A stretch of 42,224 nucleotides of DNA from Lachnoclostridium edouardi (GTDB lineage Bacteria; Bacillota; Clostridia; Lachnospirales; Lachnospiraceae), in contig NZ_OESQ01000001.1 in NCBI RefSeq assembly GCF_900240245.1, positions 2,068,187 through 2,110,410 of the forward strand, in the 5' to 3' direction. The number at the start of each line of letters is the position of its first letter. Position 1 is the first letter of the stretch. This document shows positions 24,813 to 33,731 of the stretch, piece by piece. Below the pieces are notes generated by a model. That model did not search any database. It was not told the DNA's origin and saw nothing but the letters and a program-made list of their open reading frames with translations. Both the position numbers and the translations under genes were made by a program.

Positions 24813-25997
24813 ATGTTAAGCAAAGAAAGGGAAGAGCAGGTTATAAAGCTTTGTCAGAAGATGATTAGACAGAGAAGCTATTCCGGGGAGGAAGAAGGGG
24901 CAGCAAAGGTTTTAAAAGAAAATATGGAAGCCATGGGCTTTGACCAGGTGGCTATTGACGGCTACGGAAATATTATTGGGTGCATAAAGGGAAAACTGCC
25001 TGGAAAGCGGCTGCTTTTTGACGGACATATTGACACAGTTCCTGTATCAGATGAAAAAGAGTGGCCCTATCCTCCCTTTGCGGCAGAAATCCATGACGGA
25101 AAAATATACGGCCGCGGAACCAGCGACATGAAAGGCGCCGTTGCCGCAATGACATGTGCCGCCGCAGCCTTTGCTGCAGATACGGGAAAAGATTTTCCAG
25201 GAGAAATATATGTTGCAGGCGTTGTACATGAAGAGTGCTTTGAAGGCGTTGCCGCAAGAGCAATCAGCCAGGCAGTAAAGCCGGATTATGTGGTGATCGG
25301 GGAGGCTTCCCATCTGAATTTAAAGGTAGGACAGAGGGGAAGAGGAGAAATTGTTGTAGAAACCTTCGGGGTGCCCTGCCATTCTGCAAATCCGGAGAAG
25401 GGAGTAAACGCTGTTTATAAAATGGCAAAGGTCATTGAAGCTATCCGCACATTGCAGCCCCCCTGTCATCCAGTGCTGGGAGAAGGGATTTTGGAGCTGA
25501 CTGATATTAAATCAGAGCCTTATCCGGGAGCTTCCGTAGTGCCGGAATACTGCAGAGCCACATATGACAGAAGACTTTTAGTGGGGGAAACAAAGGAAAG
25601 TGTATTAAAGCCTTTAAACGATTTGATGGAAAAGCTGATGGCGGAGGATACTGATTTGAAGGTAAAGGTATCATATGCAGTGGGCAGGGAAAAATGCTAT
25701 ACAGGCAGCGAGATTTTTGGGGAGCGGTTCTTTCCGGGATGGCTGTATCATAAGGAATCTGATTTTGTTCAGGATGTGTTAAAGGAATTAAAGGAAATGG
25801 GGTATGATCCGGAAGTTACACAGTACAATTTTTGCACCAACGGAAGCCATTATGCAGGGGAGGCGGGAATAAAAACATTTGGACTGGGACCGTCCAGGGA
25901 AAATCTGGCTCATACAGTTGGAGAATATATTGAAATTGAACAGCTGACAAAGGCTGCAGATTGTTACTATGGGGTAATGAAAGCCTTATTAAAATAA
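24813..25997 (+). CDS. ygeY: YgeY-type M20 hydrolase
   Basis: This 394-residue metallohydrolase is of the M20 (ArgE/DapE) group and YgeY type. Metal and catalytic residues are visible in LLFDGHIDTVP, GRGTSDMKGA, HEECFEG (catalytic Glu) and, near the end, CTNGSHYAG. YgeY proteins always travel with ygeX; the chemistry is thought to be hydrolysis of an N-acyl or ureido intermediate, but the substrate is not established by sequence. AGGAGG precedes the ATG. It is co-transcribed with ygeX. Confidence 0.93.
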   Translation: MLSKEREEQVIKLCQKMIRQRSYSGEEEGAAKVLKENMEAMGFDQVAIDGYGNIIGCIKGKLPGKRLLFDGHIDTVPVSDEKEWPYPPFAAEIHDGKIYGRGTSDMKGAVAAMTCAAAAFAADTGKDFPGEIYVAGVVHEECFEGVAARAISQAVKPDYVVIGEASHLNLKVGQRGRGEIVVETFGVPCHSANPEKGVNAVYKMAKVIEAIRTLQPPCHPVLGEGILELTDIKSEPYPGASVVPEYCRATYDRRLLVGETKESVLKPLNDLMEKLMAEDTDLKVKVSYAVGREKCYTGSEIFGERFFPGWLYHKESDFVQDVLKELKEMGYDPEVTQYNFCTNGSHYAGEAGIKTFGLGPSRENLAHTVGEYIEIEQLTKAADCYYGVMKALLK

Positions 25998-26025
25998 GCA
26001 GGTTTTATAAGAGGAGGTATTTTAA

Positions 26026-27450
26026 ATGTACGATTTAATTATTAAAAACGGATTAGTGGTGTCGCCTTCATCTACAGTAAAATGCGATGTAGCTGTAAAC
26101 GGAAGAAAGATTGCAGGTTTAGGCCATTATGATGAATCAGAGGGAAAACGGGTAATTTGGGCGGAGGGCAAATATGTGCTTCCTGGGGTGATTGAGGCTC
26201 ATATGCACTGTCAGGCTCCTTTCCAGGGGTGTTTGGGGGCAAACAGCTTTTATGAGCAAAGCGTCAGCGCTGCTTTTGGAGGAGTTACAATGTATATGGA
26301 TTTTGCCAATATGGGAAAGGGGGACTCTCCCCTCGTTCAGGCGCTGGCAAGAGCAGATGAGATGAAGGAATCGGCCATTGACTACAGCGTACACGGAAAA
26401 TTTGTAGAATCTACCCCTGAGGCCATTGCTGATATTGAGAAAATGGCAGACCAGGGAATCCCTACATTTAAAATGTTTATGACATACAAAAAAGAAGGGG
26501 TTATGAGCGATGATGAAACCATGCTGAAGGTATTTGAGAAAGCAAAGCAGGTAGGCGGACTTCCTATGGTTCACTGTGAAAGTAATGGCATTGCGGAGAC
26601 CAACATAGAAAAATGCCGGGAAAAGGATGATATGAGCTGGGTGAACTTTGCCAAATGCAAGCCTGTTATCTGCGAGGCAGAGGCTTTTGCACGAGCCGTA
26701 TATTTTGCTCAGTGTGTGGGAAACGCCCTTTTAGTGGTACATACTACAAATGGGGAGGCTTTAAATACAGCCAGAAGAGCTCACGAAAAAGGCACTCCTC
26801 TTTATGTGGAAACAGGGCCTCATTACTTAACATTGTTTGACAACTTGTACAAAGAAGAAAACGGCCATCTGGCTATTTGCTCTCCGCCTTTGCGCACCCC
26901 TAAGGAAGCTGCAGAATTGTGGGAAGGATTAAAGGACGGAACAATTCTTCTTACAGGCTCTGACGATTGTACATTTGATATTGATGAAAAATCTATGTTT
27001 TTAGAGAAAAAACCTGACGGAACATGGAAACAGGATTTTACTAAGGTAGTAAACGGAATCAGCGGAATTGAAATCAGACTGCCGCTTTTACTGTCTGAAG
27101 GTGTTTCTAAAGGCAGAATTTCCATTAATAAGGTATGTGAACTGACAAGCACAAATATTGCAAAGATTTACGGATGTTATCCTCAAAAAGGTATTATCGC
27201 TCCAGGTTCAGATGCAGATCTGGTGTTGGTAGATATGGAGAAGGAGGTAACTCTTTCTAAGGATGTTCTTCACAATAATATTAGCTACTGTCTCCATGAA
27301 GGATTTAAAGTAAAGGGTTATCCTGTTATGACGATAGCCAAAGGAAAGATTTTAGTGGAGGAAGGAGAATTTAAGGGAGAAAAAGGAGCAGGGGAGTTTA
27401 TCAGAAGAAAAATTGATCCTCAGTATTTGGAACGGTATGGTTTAAATTAG
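26026..27450 (+). CDS. hyuA: Dihydropyrimidinase/hydantoinase
   Basis: This 474-residue cyclic amidohydrolase opens hydantoin or dihydropyrimidine rings. The first metal motif is EAHMHC (57-62, His59 and His61), with Glu in place of the more usual Asp. The carbamylated-lysine region is TFKMFMTYK (Lys155), and the late metal ligand lies in TGSDDCTFD. Its place after ygeY matches the E. coli ygeX-ygeY-hyuA order. Its natural substrate is probably a ring-opened purine product or hydantoin; this is inferred. The start has GAGGAGG. Confidence 0.92.
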   Translation: MYDLIIKNGLVVSPSSTVKCDVAVNGRKIAGLGHYDESEGKRVIWAEGKYVLPGVIEAHMHCQAPFQGCLGANSFYEQSVSAAFGGVTMYMDFANMGKGDSPLVQALARADEMKESAIDYSVHGKFVESTPEAIADIEKMADQGIPTFKMFMTYKKEGVMSDDETMLKVFEKAKQVGGLPMVHCESNGIAETNIEKCREKDDMSWVNFAKCKPVICEAEAFARAVYFAQCVGNALLVVHTTNGEALNTARRAHEKGTPLYVETGPHYLTLFDNLYKEENGHLAICSPPLRTPKEAAELWEGLKDGTILLTGSDDCTFDIDEKSMFLEKKPDGTWKQDFTKVVNGISGIEIRLPLLLSEGVSKGRISINKVCELTSTNIAKIYGCYPQKGIIAPGSDADLVLVDMEKEVTLSKDVLHNNISYCLHEGFKVKGYPVMTIAKGKILVEEGEFKGEKGAGEFIRRKIDPQYLERYGLN

Positions 27451-27481
27451 GGGAAATGAAAAACTGCGGGAGGGTATTTCT

Positions 27482-28888
27482 ATGGAAAATGAAAAGTCAT
27501 TAGGGTTAAGAAGTCCGGAACTTCTGCCTACAAAAGATAGTGAGAGAACGCTGTCCCTTTGGGATTATACAATTTTATGGGCTGGAATGACAATTAATAT
27601 TGTGGCTTTCAGCTTGGGGGCGCAATATTATAACGGGGGCGACGGTTTGTCGCCCTGGATGCTGATACTTGTGGTTTTGCTGGGATATGGCCTGGTTACA
27701 GCTCTCACAGTCCTGGCAGGAGATATTGGAACAAAGTACGGAGTGCCGTTTGCTGTGTACAGCAGGGCTGCCTTTGGATATAAAGGGTCGTACTTAGCGG
27801 GCCTGGTAAGATGCGTGCCGTGTTTTTACTGGTTTGGTTTCCAGACATGGGTGGGGGCCTGCGCTCTTAACATGATTATGGGAATTGTAGTGCCCGGATT
27901 TGACAATGTGACTATGATGCTTCTTCTATTTGCTGCATTTCAGATTATTAATGCATTATTTGGAATGGAGGCAATGGCAAAATTTGACTGGATTGCTGTT
28001 CCTATGCTGGGGATTATGTTTGCGGCTATTGTAGTTACAATCTGCAAGAAATATAATGTTTCAGTGCCGGATATTATGGCTGTAAAGGCGGCGGGAAATT
28101 ATTCTATTGCCTTTGCAGTGTCCGGAATTGCCGGGGGATGGATTACAATGGCATTAAATGGCCCGGACTTAGCAAGGCAGATTAAAAGAAGCGATGATTA
28201 TAAAAACCAAGGCTTACTTAAAAGAAATGAAAGAGCGATTTTAGGACAGCTGATCGGACTTTTGGCAGTAGGAGTTATTGCCATGATGGTAGGAATGGCG
28301 GCCGGCGTGTTTACAGGAGAGTGGGATTTAAACAATGTAGTTTACAGCCTGTTTTCCAATCATATGTTTATGCTGGTATTTTGCTTTATCTCCATAGCCT
28401 TTGCTCAGTGGTCCACAAATACGGCTGCCAACTTGATGCCGCCGGCATATATTCTTTTAAATATTTTCCCTAAAATGAAATTCTGGATGACCACTATTAT
28501 TTCTGGCATTATAGGTCTTTTAATGATGCCATGGAAGCAGCAGGGAGGGGATTTCCTGGTAGTTATTCAGTCTCATTTTTCTACTTTGCTGGGGCCTATT
28601 ATTGGTATTATGCTGGCTGATTATTTCTTTATAAGGAAAACAGTTCTAAATGTAGATGACCTTTACAATGCAGGAGGACAGTATACTTATACAAAAGGCT
28701 TTAACATGGGAGCCATGGTTACTATGATAATATCCTTTGGTCTTTCTCTGTTGGCAGGAGATTATTCCTTTTTCGCAGGACTGGCTATCAGCATAGTTAT
28801 TTATATAGTATTAAAGTACAGTTTACAAGGGACTACACAGGGTAACGGTCTGACGGGAGGTGTGCCGCCCGTCAGATTTTCCATGTGA
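27482..28888 (+). CDS. NCS1 family permease, 3' end replaced by a mobile element
   Basis: This is a 12-helix nucleobase:cation symporter-1 transporter (cytosine/allantoin/hydantoin permease family). It begins with the typical LRSPELLPTKDSERTLSLWDYTILWAGM and has the family's FGYKGSYLAGLVR and PDLARQ-like segments (NGPDLARQIK). It should import the substrate of the neighbouring hydantoinase. From codon 447 on, the reading frame is mobile-element DNA (QFTRD-like tail absent; ...LKYSLQGTTQGNG...VRFSM). The native last 22 codons lie at 35991-36059. The chimeric protein has the same 468 residues as the native one, so it could still work because only the cytoplasmic tail is changed. Confidence 0.9.
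   Translation: MENEKSLGLRSPELLPTKDSERTLSLWDYTILWAGMTINIVAFSLGAQYYNGGDGLSPWMLILVVLLGYGLVTALTVLAGDIGTKYGVPFAVYSRAAFGYKGSYLAGLVRCVPCFYWFGFQTWVGACALNMIMGIVVPGFDNVTMMLLLFAAFQIINALFGMEAMAKFDWIAVPMLGIMFAAIVVTICKKYNVSVPDIMAVKAAGNYSIAFAVSGIAGGWITMALNGPDLARQIKRSDDYKNQGLLKRNERAILGQLIGLLAVGVIAMMVGMAAGVFTGEWDLNNVVYSLFSNHMFMLVFCFISIAFAQWSTNTAANLMPPAYILLNIFPKMKFWMTTIISGIIGLLMMPWKQQGGDFLVVIQSHFSTLLGPIIGIMLADYFFIRKTVLNVDDLYNAGGQYTYTKGFNMGAMVTMIISFGLSLLAGDYSFFAGLAISIVIYIVLKYSLQGTTQGNGLTGGVPPVRFSM
28818..28838. repeat. Left attachment site and terminal repeat of the mobilizable element
   Basis: AC (28818-28819) is the presumed crossover dinucleotide, followed by AGTTTACAAGGGACTACAC, which is repeated in reverse at the other end with one mismatch. 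Confidence 0.8.
28849..28880 (+). terminator. Terminator at the left end of the element
   Basis: TCTGACGGG (28849-28857) pairs perfectly with CCCGTCAGA (28868-28876), followed by TTTT. It overlaps the last codons of the chimeric permease and would stop operon transcription from entering the element. Confidence 0.7.
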
Positions 28889-30383
28889 TGTTCAAGCTGT
28901 CACTTGTAGCGGCAACGGTGGTAATCATCAAATCCACCACACGCCGCTTGTCATCAAAGGATACATTGTCCCATGTGTCGAGGTAGCCGGAAATCTGGCT
29001 GACCTGTTCCGGGCTGATGGCTTCCACCGTCAACTCCGCTATCCTCGCCAGAAGTTCCTGCTTGCGTCCGTCCAGTTCCGCTATCTTCACATTCACATAG
29101 GAGAGCAGAACATTGTTTGCACCCGTCAGACTGTCCACCAGCTTTTCAATCTCGCTGTCCACATGGAGAAGTTCCACTTGCAGGGCGGCGATTTTCGGGT
29201 TTGCCTTTGCCGCTTTTTTTCTGCCCGTCAGCGTTTTGTAGCTTGCCAGCTTCTTCACCATCTGCTGATAAACAACCGCTTCCAGCTCCGAAGTGATGAT
29301 TTTCCCGCACCCGGCACAGCTTTTATTGTCCAGCCGCTTTGTGCAGCGGAGATATTGCTTTCCCACAGGATTGTTAATGCTCATAAGGGCATACCCGCAG
29401 TTTCCGCACTTGATTTTTCCCGCCAGCCATGTATGGGTGGCTTTTCGGGCAGACTGGATTTTCATGTTGTTCATCAGCTTCTTGCGGCAGGTCAGCCAGA
29501 TGTCGGAGGGGACAATGCCCTCATGGGGAGCCAGCACCAGCATTTGGTCTTTCAAGTCGTTCTTTTTGCTGGGCTTCACATCCCGCCCTTGATACAGATA
29601 GCAGCCATTCATGCCGGTAAAATCGGCAGCGTCATTGACAATGATTGTCCCTTGACTTTTGAAAAATTCGTACACATCAAGGTCTGCCTGCACATAGACA
29701 GGATTGCGTAACATCTGCGCCAGCGTGGGGCGTATTAGTTCCTTGCCGTTGAATAAAATTCCCTGTTCGGCAAAGTACCGGGTAATGTCCCCGTAGGAGG
29801 TTGTGGGCTGGGCGTACATCTCAAACATCAGCCGGATATTTGCCGCTTCCTCCGGGTTTACCACCAGCTTCTTTGTGTTGATACCGTCCATCTTAATCGG
29901 CTCTGTATGGAAGCCGTAAGGGGCTTTCCCACCCATCTTGAAGCCTCGCTGGCTGCGGGAATAATAAGCGTCCGTCACCCGCTTCTGTATCGTTTCCCGT
30001 TCAAGCTGGGCGAACACGATACAGATATTCAGCATCGCCCGCCCCATCGGGGTGGAGGTATCAAACTTTTCCGTAGAGGACACAAACTCTACATTGTACT
30101 GTTGGAACAGCTCCATCATATTGGCAAAGTCCAGAATGGAACGGCTGATACGGTCGAGCTTGTAAACCACGACCTTTGCAATCAAGCCCCGCTTGATGTC
30201 CCGCACCAGTTCTTGAAACTTCGGACGGTCTGTGTTCTTGCCGCTGTACCCCTTGTCTGTGTATTCCTTGCAGTTACCGCCTTTCAACTCGTATTTGCAA
30301 AATTCAATCTGGCTTTCAATGGAAATGCTGTCCTTTTTGTCCACCGATTGTCTTGCATAGATTGCGTCTATTCGATTATTCAT
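28872..30383 (-). CDS. Large serine recombinase (integrase of the element)
   Basis: This 503-residue site-specific recombinase has the resolvase-type N-terminal domain with the catalytic serine in YARQSVDKKDS (Ser13) and KLDRISRS, then a Recombinase domain and a zinc ribbon (CGNCGYALMSINN...CAGCGK, about 325-360), then a coiled-coil region (VELLHVDSEIEKLVDSL). This is the TnpX/TndX class that inserts at a 2-base core. ATG 30383 is preceded by AGGAG. It reads toward the left end, where its last codons nearly reach attL. It should carry out integration into the permease gene and excision with a directionality factor. Confidence 0.94.
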   Translation of the reverse strand: MNNRIDAIYARQSVDKKDSISIESQIEFCKYELKGGNCKEYTDKGYSGKNTDRPKFQELVRDIKRGLIAKVVVYKLDRISRSILDFANMMELFQQYNVEFVSSTEKFDTSTPMGRAMLNICIVFAQLERETIQKRVTDAYYSRSQRGFKMGGKAPYGFHTEPIKMDGINTKKLVVNPEEAANIRLMFEMYAQPTTSYGDITRYFAEQGILFNGKELIRPTLAQMLRNPVYVQADLDVYEFFKSQGTIIVNDAADFTGMNGCYLYQGRDVKPSKKNDLKDQMLVLAPHEGIVPSDIWLTCRKKLMNNMKIQSARKATHTWLAGKIKCGNCGYALMSINNPVGKQYLRCTKRLDNKSCAGCGKIITSELEAVVYQQMVKKLASYKTLTGRKKAAKANPKIAALQVELLHVDSEIEKLVDSLTGANNVLLSYVNVKIAELDGRKQELLARIAELTVEAISPEQVSQISGYLDTWDNVSFDDKRRVVDLMITTVAATSDSLNITWKI

Positions 30384-30477
30384 ATTGTCGCTCCTTTTCT
30401 TAAAAAAGAAACGGAGCTGCTGACAGCTTTATTATACCGCCAGCAGCCCCGCAAATCAACGATGGCTTCGGAAAACC

Positions 30478-30669
30478 TTATGCCCCGGCTTCCTCACTCT
30501 GCCGTTTGTCGGCATACTTGCGGAACACCTCATAAAGCTGCTGTTCCAGCTCCCGGCGTTTTGCCGCTTCCTGCTCCGGCGTGAACACCGGAGAGAGATT
30601 TTCCAGCGTGATTTCCTTTCCCTGAAAAGTCACGACTTCGGTTTCTTTCTTGTATCTGATATGCTCCAT
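30478..30669 (-). CDS. Small conserved-looking protein upstream of the recombinase
   Basis: This 63-residue, charged, helical protein (MEHIRYKKETEVV... ending YADKRQSEEAGA) has no family I recognise. ATG 30669 has GGAGG at a good distance; a more upstream start (30693) is less likely. It lies directly between the MobV gene and the recombinase, the place where small accessory or directionality proteins are often found in such elements. That role is only a guess from position. Confidence 0.65.
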   Translation of the reverse strand: MEHIRYKKETEVVTFQGKEITLENLSPVFTPEQEAAKRRELEQQLYEVFRKYADKRQSEEAGA

Positions 30670-30739
30670 AGTACCTCCGTATTTAATTTTCAAAGTGCAG
30701 TGCCGCCATGCTGCGGCGTGAAATGTTTTCTGCCATCAA

Positions 30740-31681
30740 TCACCGTTCCCTTGTGTGCCGCTGTTGCCGTTTCAGTTCTGCCAGCACCTCCGGCGGGATA
30801 CGGTCTACCAGCCGCTGAATGTCTTTCAGCTCGCTTTCCAGCTTTGCCCGTTCCATCGTATCTTTCATCTTGCCCTTTTCGCTGGCTTTGGCTCTGGCTT
30901 CCAACTGTTCATTTTCTGCTAAAAGGTCGTTTATTGTAACCTTGTATTTTTTGAGCTGACCGGAGAAGTTCTCCATCTGCGGAAACCATTTTTTCAGCAG
31001 GGAGAGGGCTTCCTCTTTTTTCTTTCCGGCGTTGAACGGGGTAATATCGCCCAGCGTGGCTTCAATGGCTCTTGCCTGTTTGGAGAGATTGACCGCCTGC
31101 TTGAACAGACGGGTGGGGATATGCTTCCTGCCTGTCTTGCTGGCACTTTCCCCACGCTCCAAGTCGGGATATTTCTCCACCATATAGGCGTGAAAATCGT
31201 CCTGCCATTTTGTGAGGTTGGCTCTATTCCCTATAATCTCCTTTGCACACAGGCGGTTGTCCTCTGTCAGAGGGACAAAGACCAAATGCAGGTGGGGCGT
31301 TTTCTCGTCCATGTGTACCACCGCCGACACGATATTTTCTTTCCCTACACGCCCGATTAAGAAATCAGCCGCCCTCTGGAAAAATTCCTGTATCTCCTTT
31401 GGGGACTTCTTCTTAAAAAATTCCGGGCTGGCGGTAATCAGCGTATCCACAAACCGGGTGCTGTCCCTGCGGGTGCGGCAGCCAGCTTGTTCAATGCGGC
31501 TTTTAATGAAGTGGTAGTACCTGCCCTCTGGCTTAACGATATGGAAGTTGTACTTGCTCCGGCTGGTGTCAATGTCGGGATTGCTGGCGTACTGTTCCTT
31601 TTGCCGTTCGTGATGGGCTTCCAGCGGTCTTGCCGGATTGCCCTTGTGTTTTTCAAATCGCAAAATTGCGTGTTGTGCCAT
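30740..31681 (-). CDS. MobV/Pre-type mobilization relaxase
   Basis: The 313-residue protein fits the Mob_Pre (MobV) family: N-terminal AILRFEKHKG, DTSRSKYNFHIVKP, and the metal-binding motif HMDEKTPHLH (123-132; His123, Asp125, Glu126, His130, His132). A long C-terminal coiled coil (about 225-300) is typical. It nicks the element's oriT so that conjugation machinery of another element can transfer it. No oriT was recognised with confidence; it is probably upstream, in 31682-31866. AAAGGAG precedes the ATG. Confidence 0.92.
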   Translation of the reverse strand: MAQHAILRFEKHKGNPARPLEAHHERQKEQYASNPDIDTSRSKYNFHIVKPEGRYYHFIKSRIEQAGCRTRRDSTRFVDTLITASPEFFKKKSPKEIQEFFQRAADFLIGRVGKENIVSAVVHMDEKTPHLHLVFVPLTEDNRLCAKEIIGNRANLTKWQDDFHAYMVEKYPDLERGESASKTGRKHIPTRLFKQAVNLSKQARAIEATLGDITPFNAGKKKEEALSLLKKWFPQMENFSGQLKKYKVTINDLLAENEQLEARAKASEKGKMKDTMERAKLESELKDIQRLVDRIPPEVLAELKRQQRHTRER

Positions 31682-31866
31682 GAAACTCCTTTCCCCGTTC
31701 CGTTCCTTTCCGGGACTTTTCCACAGGAAAATCCCGCAGAAAATATCTCGGATCGGATAGGAATGGATAAGATATAAATAAAATCGTTTTAATCTCTGTA
31801 TTTCTATATACCGTCCGATTTTCGTACTTCAAGAGGATTGATTATCGTACTTGTGGAGTGCGGTTT

Positions 31867-32262
31867 TCAGTCCTCCGGCGTTCCATAACCGTATTTCTTG
31901 AAGTCGGTGTTTGGAACCGCTTCGTAGGATTTTGGGTAAATGCGATTGGGTTTTCCACAGCCCTGCTTCTGGATTTCCACCAGTCCGGCGTATTGCAGTT
32001 CCCGCAGGGTGTTGACCGCTTTCTGCCGCCCGCAGTGGAGCAGCTCCACTACCTCGTTGATGGGATAGTAGAGGTAAATCCGCCCGTATTCGTCCACCCA
32101 CCCGTTTTTTCGGGACAGGTCTGTCCGGCGCAGGATAAAGGCATACAGTACCTTTGCTTCGTTGGACAGGGGCATGAATGTGGGGGCTTCAAAAAGGAAA
32201 TTGGGAAGCCGGGTAAAGCTGACCGCTTTTTCCGGCTGATGGATATAAATGGTGTTTGTCAT
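31867..32262 (-). CDS. RepA N-terminal-domain protein
   Basis: This 131-residue protein matches the winged-helix RepA_N initiator domain (FTRLPNFLFEAPTFMPLSNEAKVLYAFILRR, then a second helix set INEVVELLHCGRQKAVNTLREL). Full RepA proteins of plasmids are about twice as long; the short form is common in integrative elements of this kind and may support limited replication after excision or act as a regulator. It lies between the MobV and Cys-rich genes on the same strand. Confidence 0.85.
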   Translation of the reverse strand: MTNTIYIHQPEKAVSFTRLPNFLFEAPTFMPLSNEAKVLYAFILRRTDLSRKNGWVDEYGRIYLYYPINEVVELLHCGRQKAVNTLRELQYAGLVEIQKQGCGKPNRIYPKSYEAVPNTDFKKYGYGTPED

Positions 32263-32373
32263 ATTGTGTTTTGTGGACGGTTAGAAGTCCGTTTTCGGAG
32301 GCAGACGGTAGTTTCTATTGCCTGCCCCTGTTCTGTGCTTGCAAAGCCTTGAAAATCAAGGGCTTTTCAGCCC

Positions 32374-32787
32374 CTAACTGTCCACAGTAGACCTCCTTTT
32401 CCGTTCACTTTCTGTTTTCTGTCGCCTGTGAACTCTGGCGGCACAGCCGGGACAGTATTTCGCTCGGTTGGACTTTGGGACGAACACTCTGCCGCAGACC
32501 GCACAGCGTTTTAGCTCCTTATCCCGGAAAATCTCCGCTTCCAGCGTTCCGACTTGCGGCAAAACCGACCAGCGGAACCACTTACAGCAGACCGAGAAAG
32601 AAACCGTCTGCGGACAGGTGCAGGTGTCCCCATCGTCAAGGAACATACAGTTCCCGTCCTCATAACAGCAGCACTCCCGGCGGATCAGGGCGTTTGCCTG
32701 TTTCCGCTGCGCTGGGGTCATGCGGTAAAGGGAACCGTCTTGCTTGCGCTCTATGGGCGGCAGTCGTTTATATGGGTTCTCTCTCAT
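32374..32787 (-). CDS. Cysteine-rich VLP-type protein
   Basis: The 137-residue protein has a central Cys-rich domain (CCCYEDGNCMFLDDGDTCTCPQ...VCCKWFRWSVLP) and a C-terminal zinc ribbon (CAVCGRVFVPKSNRAKYCPGCA). This matches the Cys_rich_VLP family found in mobilizable elements; function unknown. GGAGG precedes ATG 32787. It is probably the first gene of the leftward mobilization operon. Confidence 0.82.
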   Translation of the reverse strand: MRENPYKRLPPIERKQDGSLYRMTPAQRKQANALIRRECCCYEDGNCMFLDDGDTCTCPQTVSFSVCCKWFRWSVLPQVGTLEAEIFRDKELKRCAVCGRVFVPKSNRAKYCPGCAARVHRRQKTESERKRRSTVDS

Positions 32788-32883
32788 GTGTTTCCTCCAT
32801 TTTGCTTTCCGTTGCCGCTCTCTCCGAAAAGGCTTCCTGCCCCATTTCTGCGGCGTGTTCCGGCGTTGGCACGCTCCCCACAG

Positions 32884-32929
32884 CTTCGGGACAAGTTGTC
32901 CCGAAGTGACCTCTGGACAAAGTGTCCAG
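32884..32929. repeat. Two adjacent palindromes
   Basis: Arms CTTCGGGACAA (32884-32894 and its reverse complement at 32896-32906) enclose one base. CTGGACA/TGTCCAG with an AAG spacer lies at 32913-32929. A third palindrome of the same type is at 35624-35644. They may be binding sites for an element protein. Confidence 0.7.
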
Positions 32930-33091
32930 AAGTTGGCTCCTTGCGGTGCTTCCCCTGCCGGGGTATTCCCTTTCGGACGGTCATTCGTTTTTCAAGGTGC
33001 AGCTCATCGATGAACTACCCTAAGTCTACACCTAAAAGACAGCCCGTCCCGTATATCCGAAAGGTAGGAAATCCGCCAAAAAAACTGCCTA
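32930..33091. other. Divergent intergenic region of the element
   Basis: The leftward mobilization genes and the rightward accessory genes diverge here. Open frames in this stretch lack ribosome sites and are compositional. Apart from the palindromes to the left and the promoter to the right I see nothing else. Confidence 0.5.
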
Positions 33092-33120
33092 TTTCCACGC
33101 TCTCGGAATTGTGGTAGAAT
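33092..33120 (+). promoter_or_regulatory. Promoter of the accessory gene block
   Basis: TTTCCA (33092-33097) and TAGAAT (33115-33120) are 17 bases apart, with an extended -10 TGG immediately before TAGAAT. The SUKH gene starts 47 bases downstream. Confidence 0.55.
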
Positions 33121-33166
33121 GATAAGTGGAAAGTGATAAATCGGGATTTTGGAGGAGGAACTAAAT

Positions 33167-33694
33167 ATGTTTGATAACTTTGATTTTACAAACTTTTGGA
33201 AGGACAGTGCGTATGCCTTGAAAGAATATGTCAGTGAATCGCCTTCTGATGAACTGATTGCCAGTGTTGAGCAGGAATTAGGCTATAAGTTACCAGCTTC
33301 TTATATTTGGTTGATGAAACAACATAACGGAGGCATTCCTTTCAATACTTGTTTCCCTACGGATAAACCTACCAGTTGGGCAGATGACCATGTAGCTATT
33401 ACAGGAATTTTTGGTATCGGGAGAGAGAAACCCAACTCTTTGTGTGGAGAGTTGGGAAGCCAATTTATGATTGATGAATGGGAGTACCCTGCTATTGGGG
33501 TAGCTATTTGTGACTGTCCCAGTGCTGGACATGATATGATTTTTTTAGATTACCGGGAGTGTGGCCCACACGGGGAGCCTAAAGTAGTGCATATTGACCA
33601 AGAAGGAAATTACGAAATCACTCCTTTAGCAGATAGTTTTGAGGATTTTATTCGTGGTCTTGTAAACGAAGATGATTTTGAGTTAGAAGATTAA
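33167..33694 (+). CDS. SMI1/KNR4 (SUKH) family immunity-type protein
   Basis: This 175-residue protein fits the SUKH-1 fold used by immunity proteins that neutralise polymorphic toxins: ELGYKLPASYIWLMKQHNGG, GIFGIGRE and a late PLADSFEDFIRGLV. ATG 33167 has GGAGGAGG at a good distance; the upstream TTG is inside that site. No toxin gene is next to it, so it is an orphan immunity gene and could protect its host against toxins of neighbours. AT-rich compared with the mobilization arm. Confidence 0.85.
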   Translation: MFDNFDFTNFWKDSAYALKEYVSESPSDELIASVEQELGYKLPASYIWLMKQHNGGIPFNTCFPTDKPTSWADDHVAITGIFGIGREKPNSLCGELGSQFMIDEWEYPAIGVAICDCPSAGHDMIFLDYRECGPHGEPKVVHIDQEGNYEITPLADSFEDFIRGLVNEDDFELED

Positions 33695-33731
33695 CAACTT
33701 CCAATTTATCGAGCAGACAAGGAGGGAGAGC

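Noticed and set aside
28860..29711. Long plus-strand frame of 283 codons opposite the recombinase
   Set aside because: It is a shadow of the recombinase gene, which has clear catalytic motifs on the other strand.
31682..31866. oriT of the MobV relaxase
   Set aside because: It is expected here, but I found no sequence resembling the known MobV nick-site pattern, only a repeated TCGTACTT, so no feature was called.
32784..32984. Minus-strand frame of 66 codons before the Cys-rich gene
   Set aside because: No ribosome site; its sequence is mostly the translation of the palindromes at 32884-32929.
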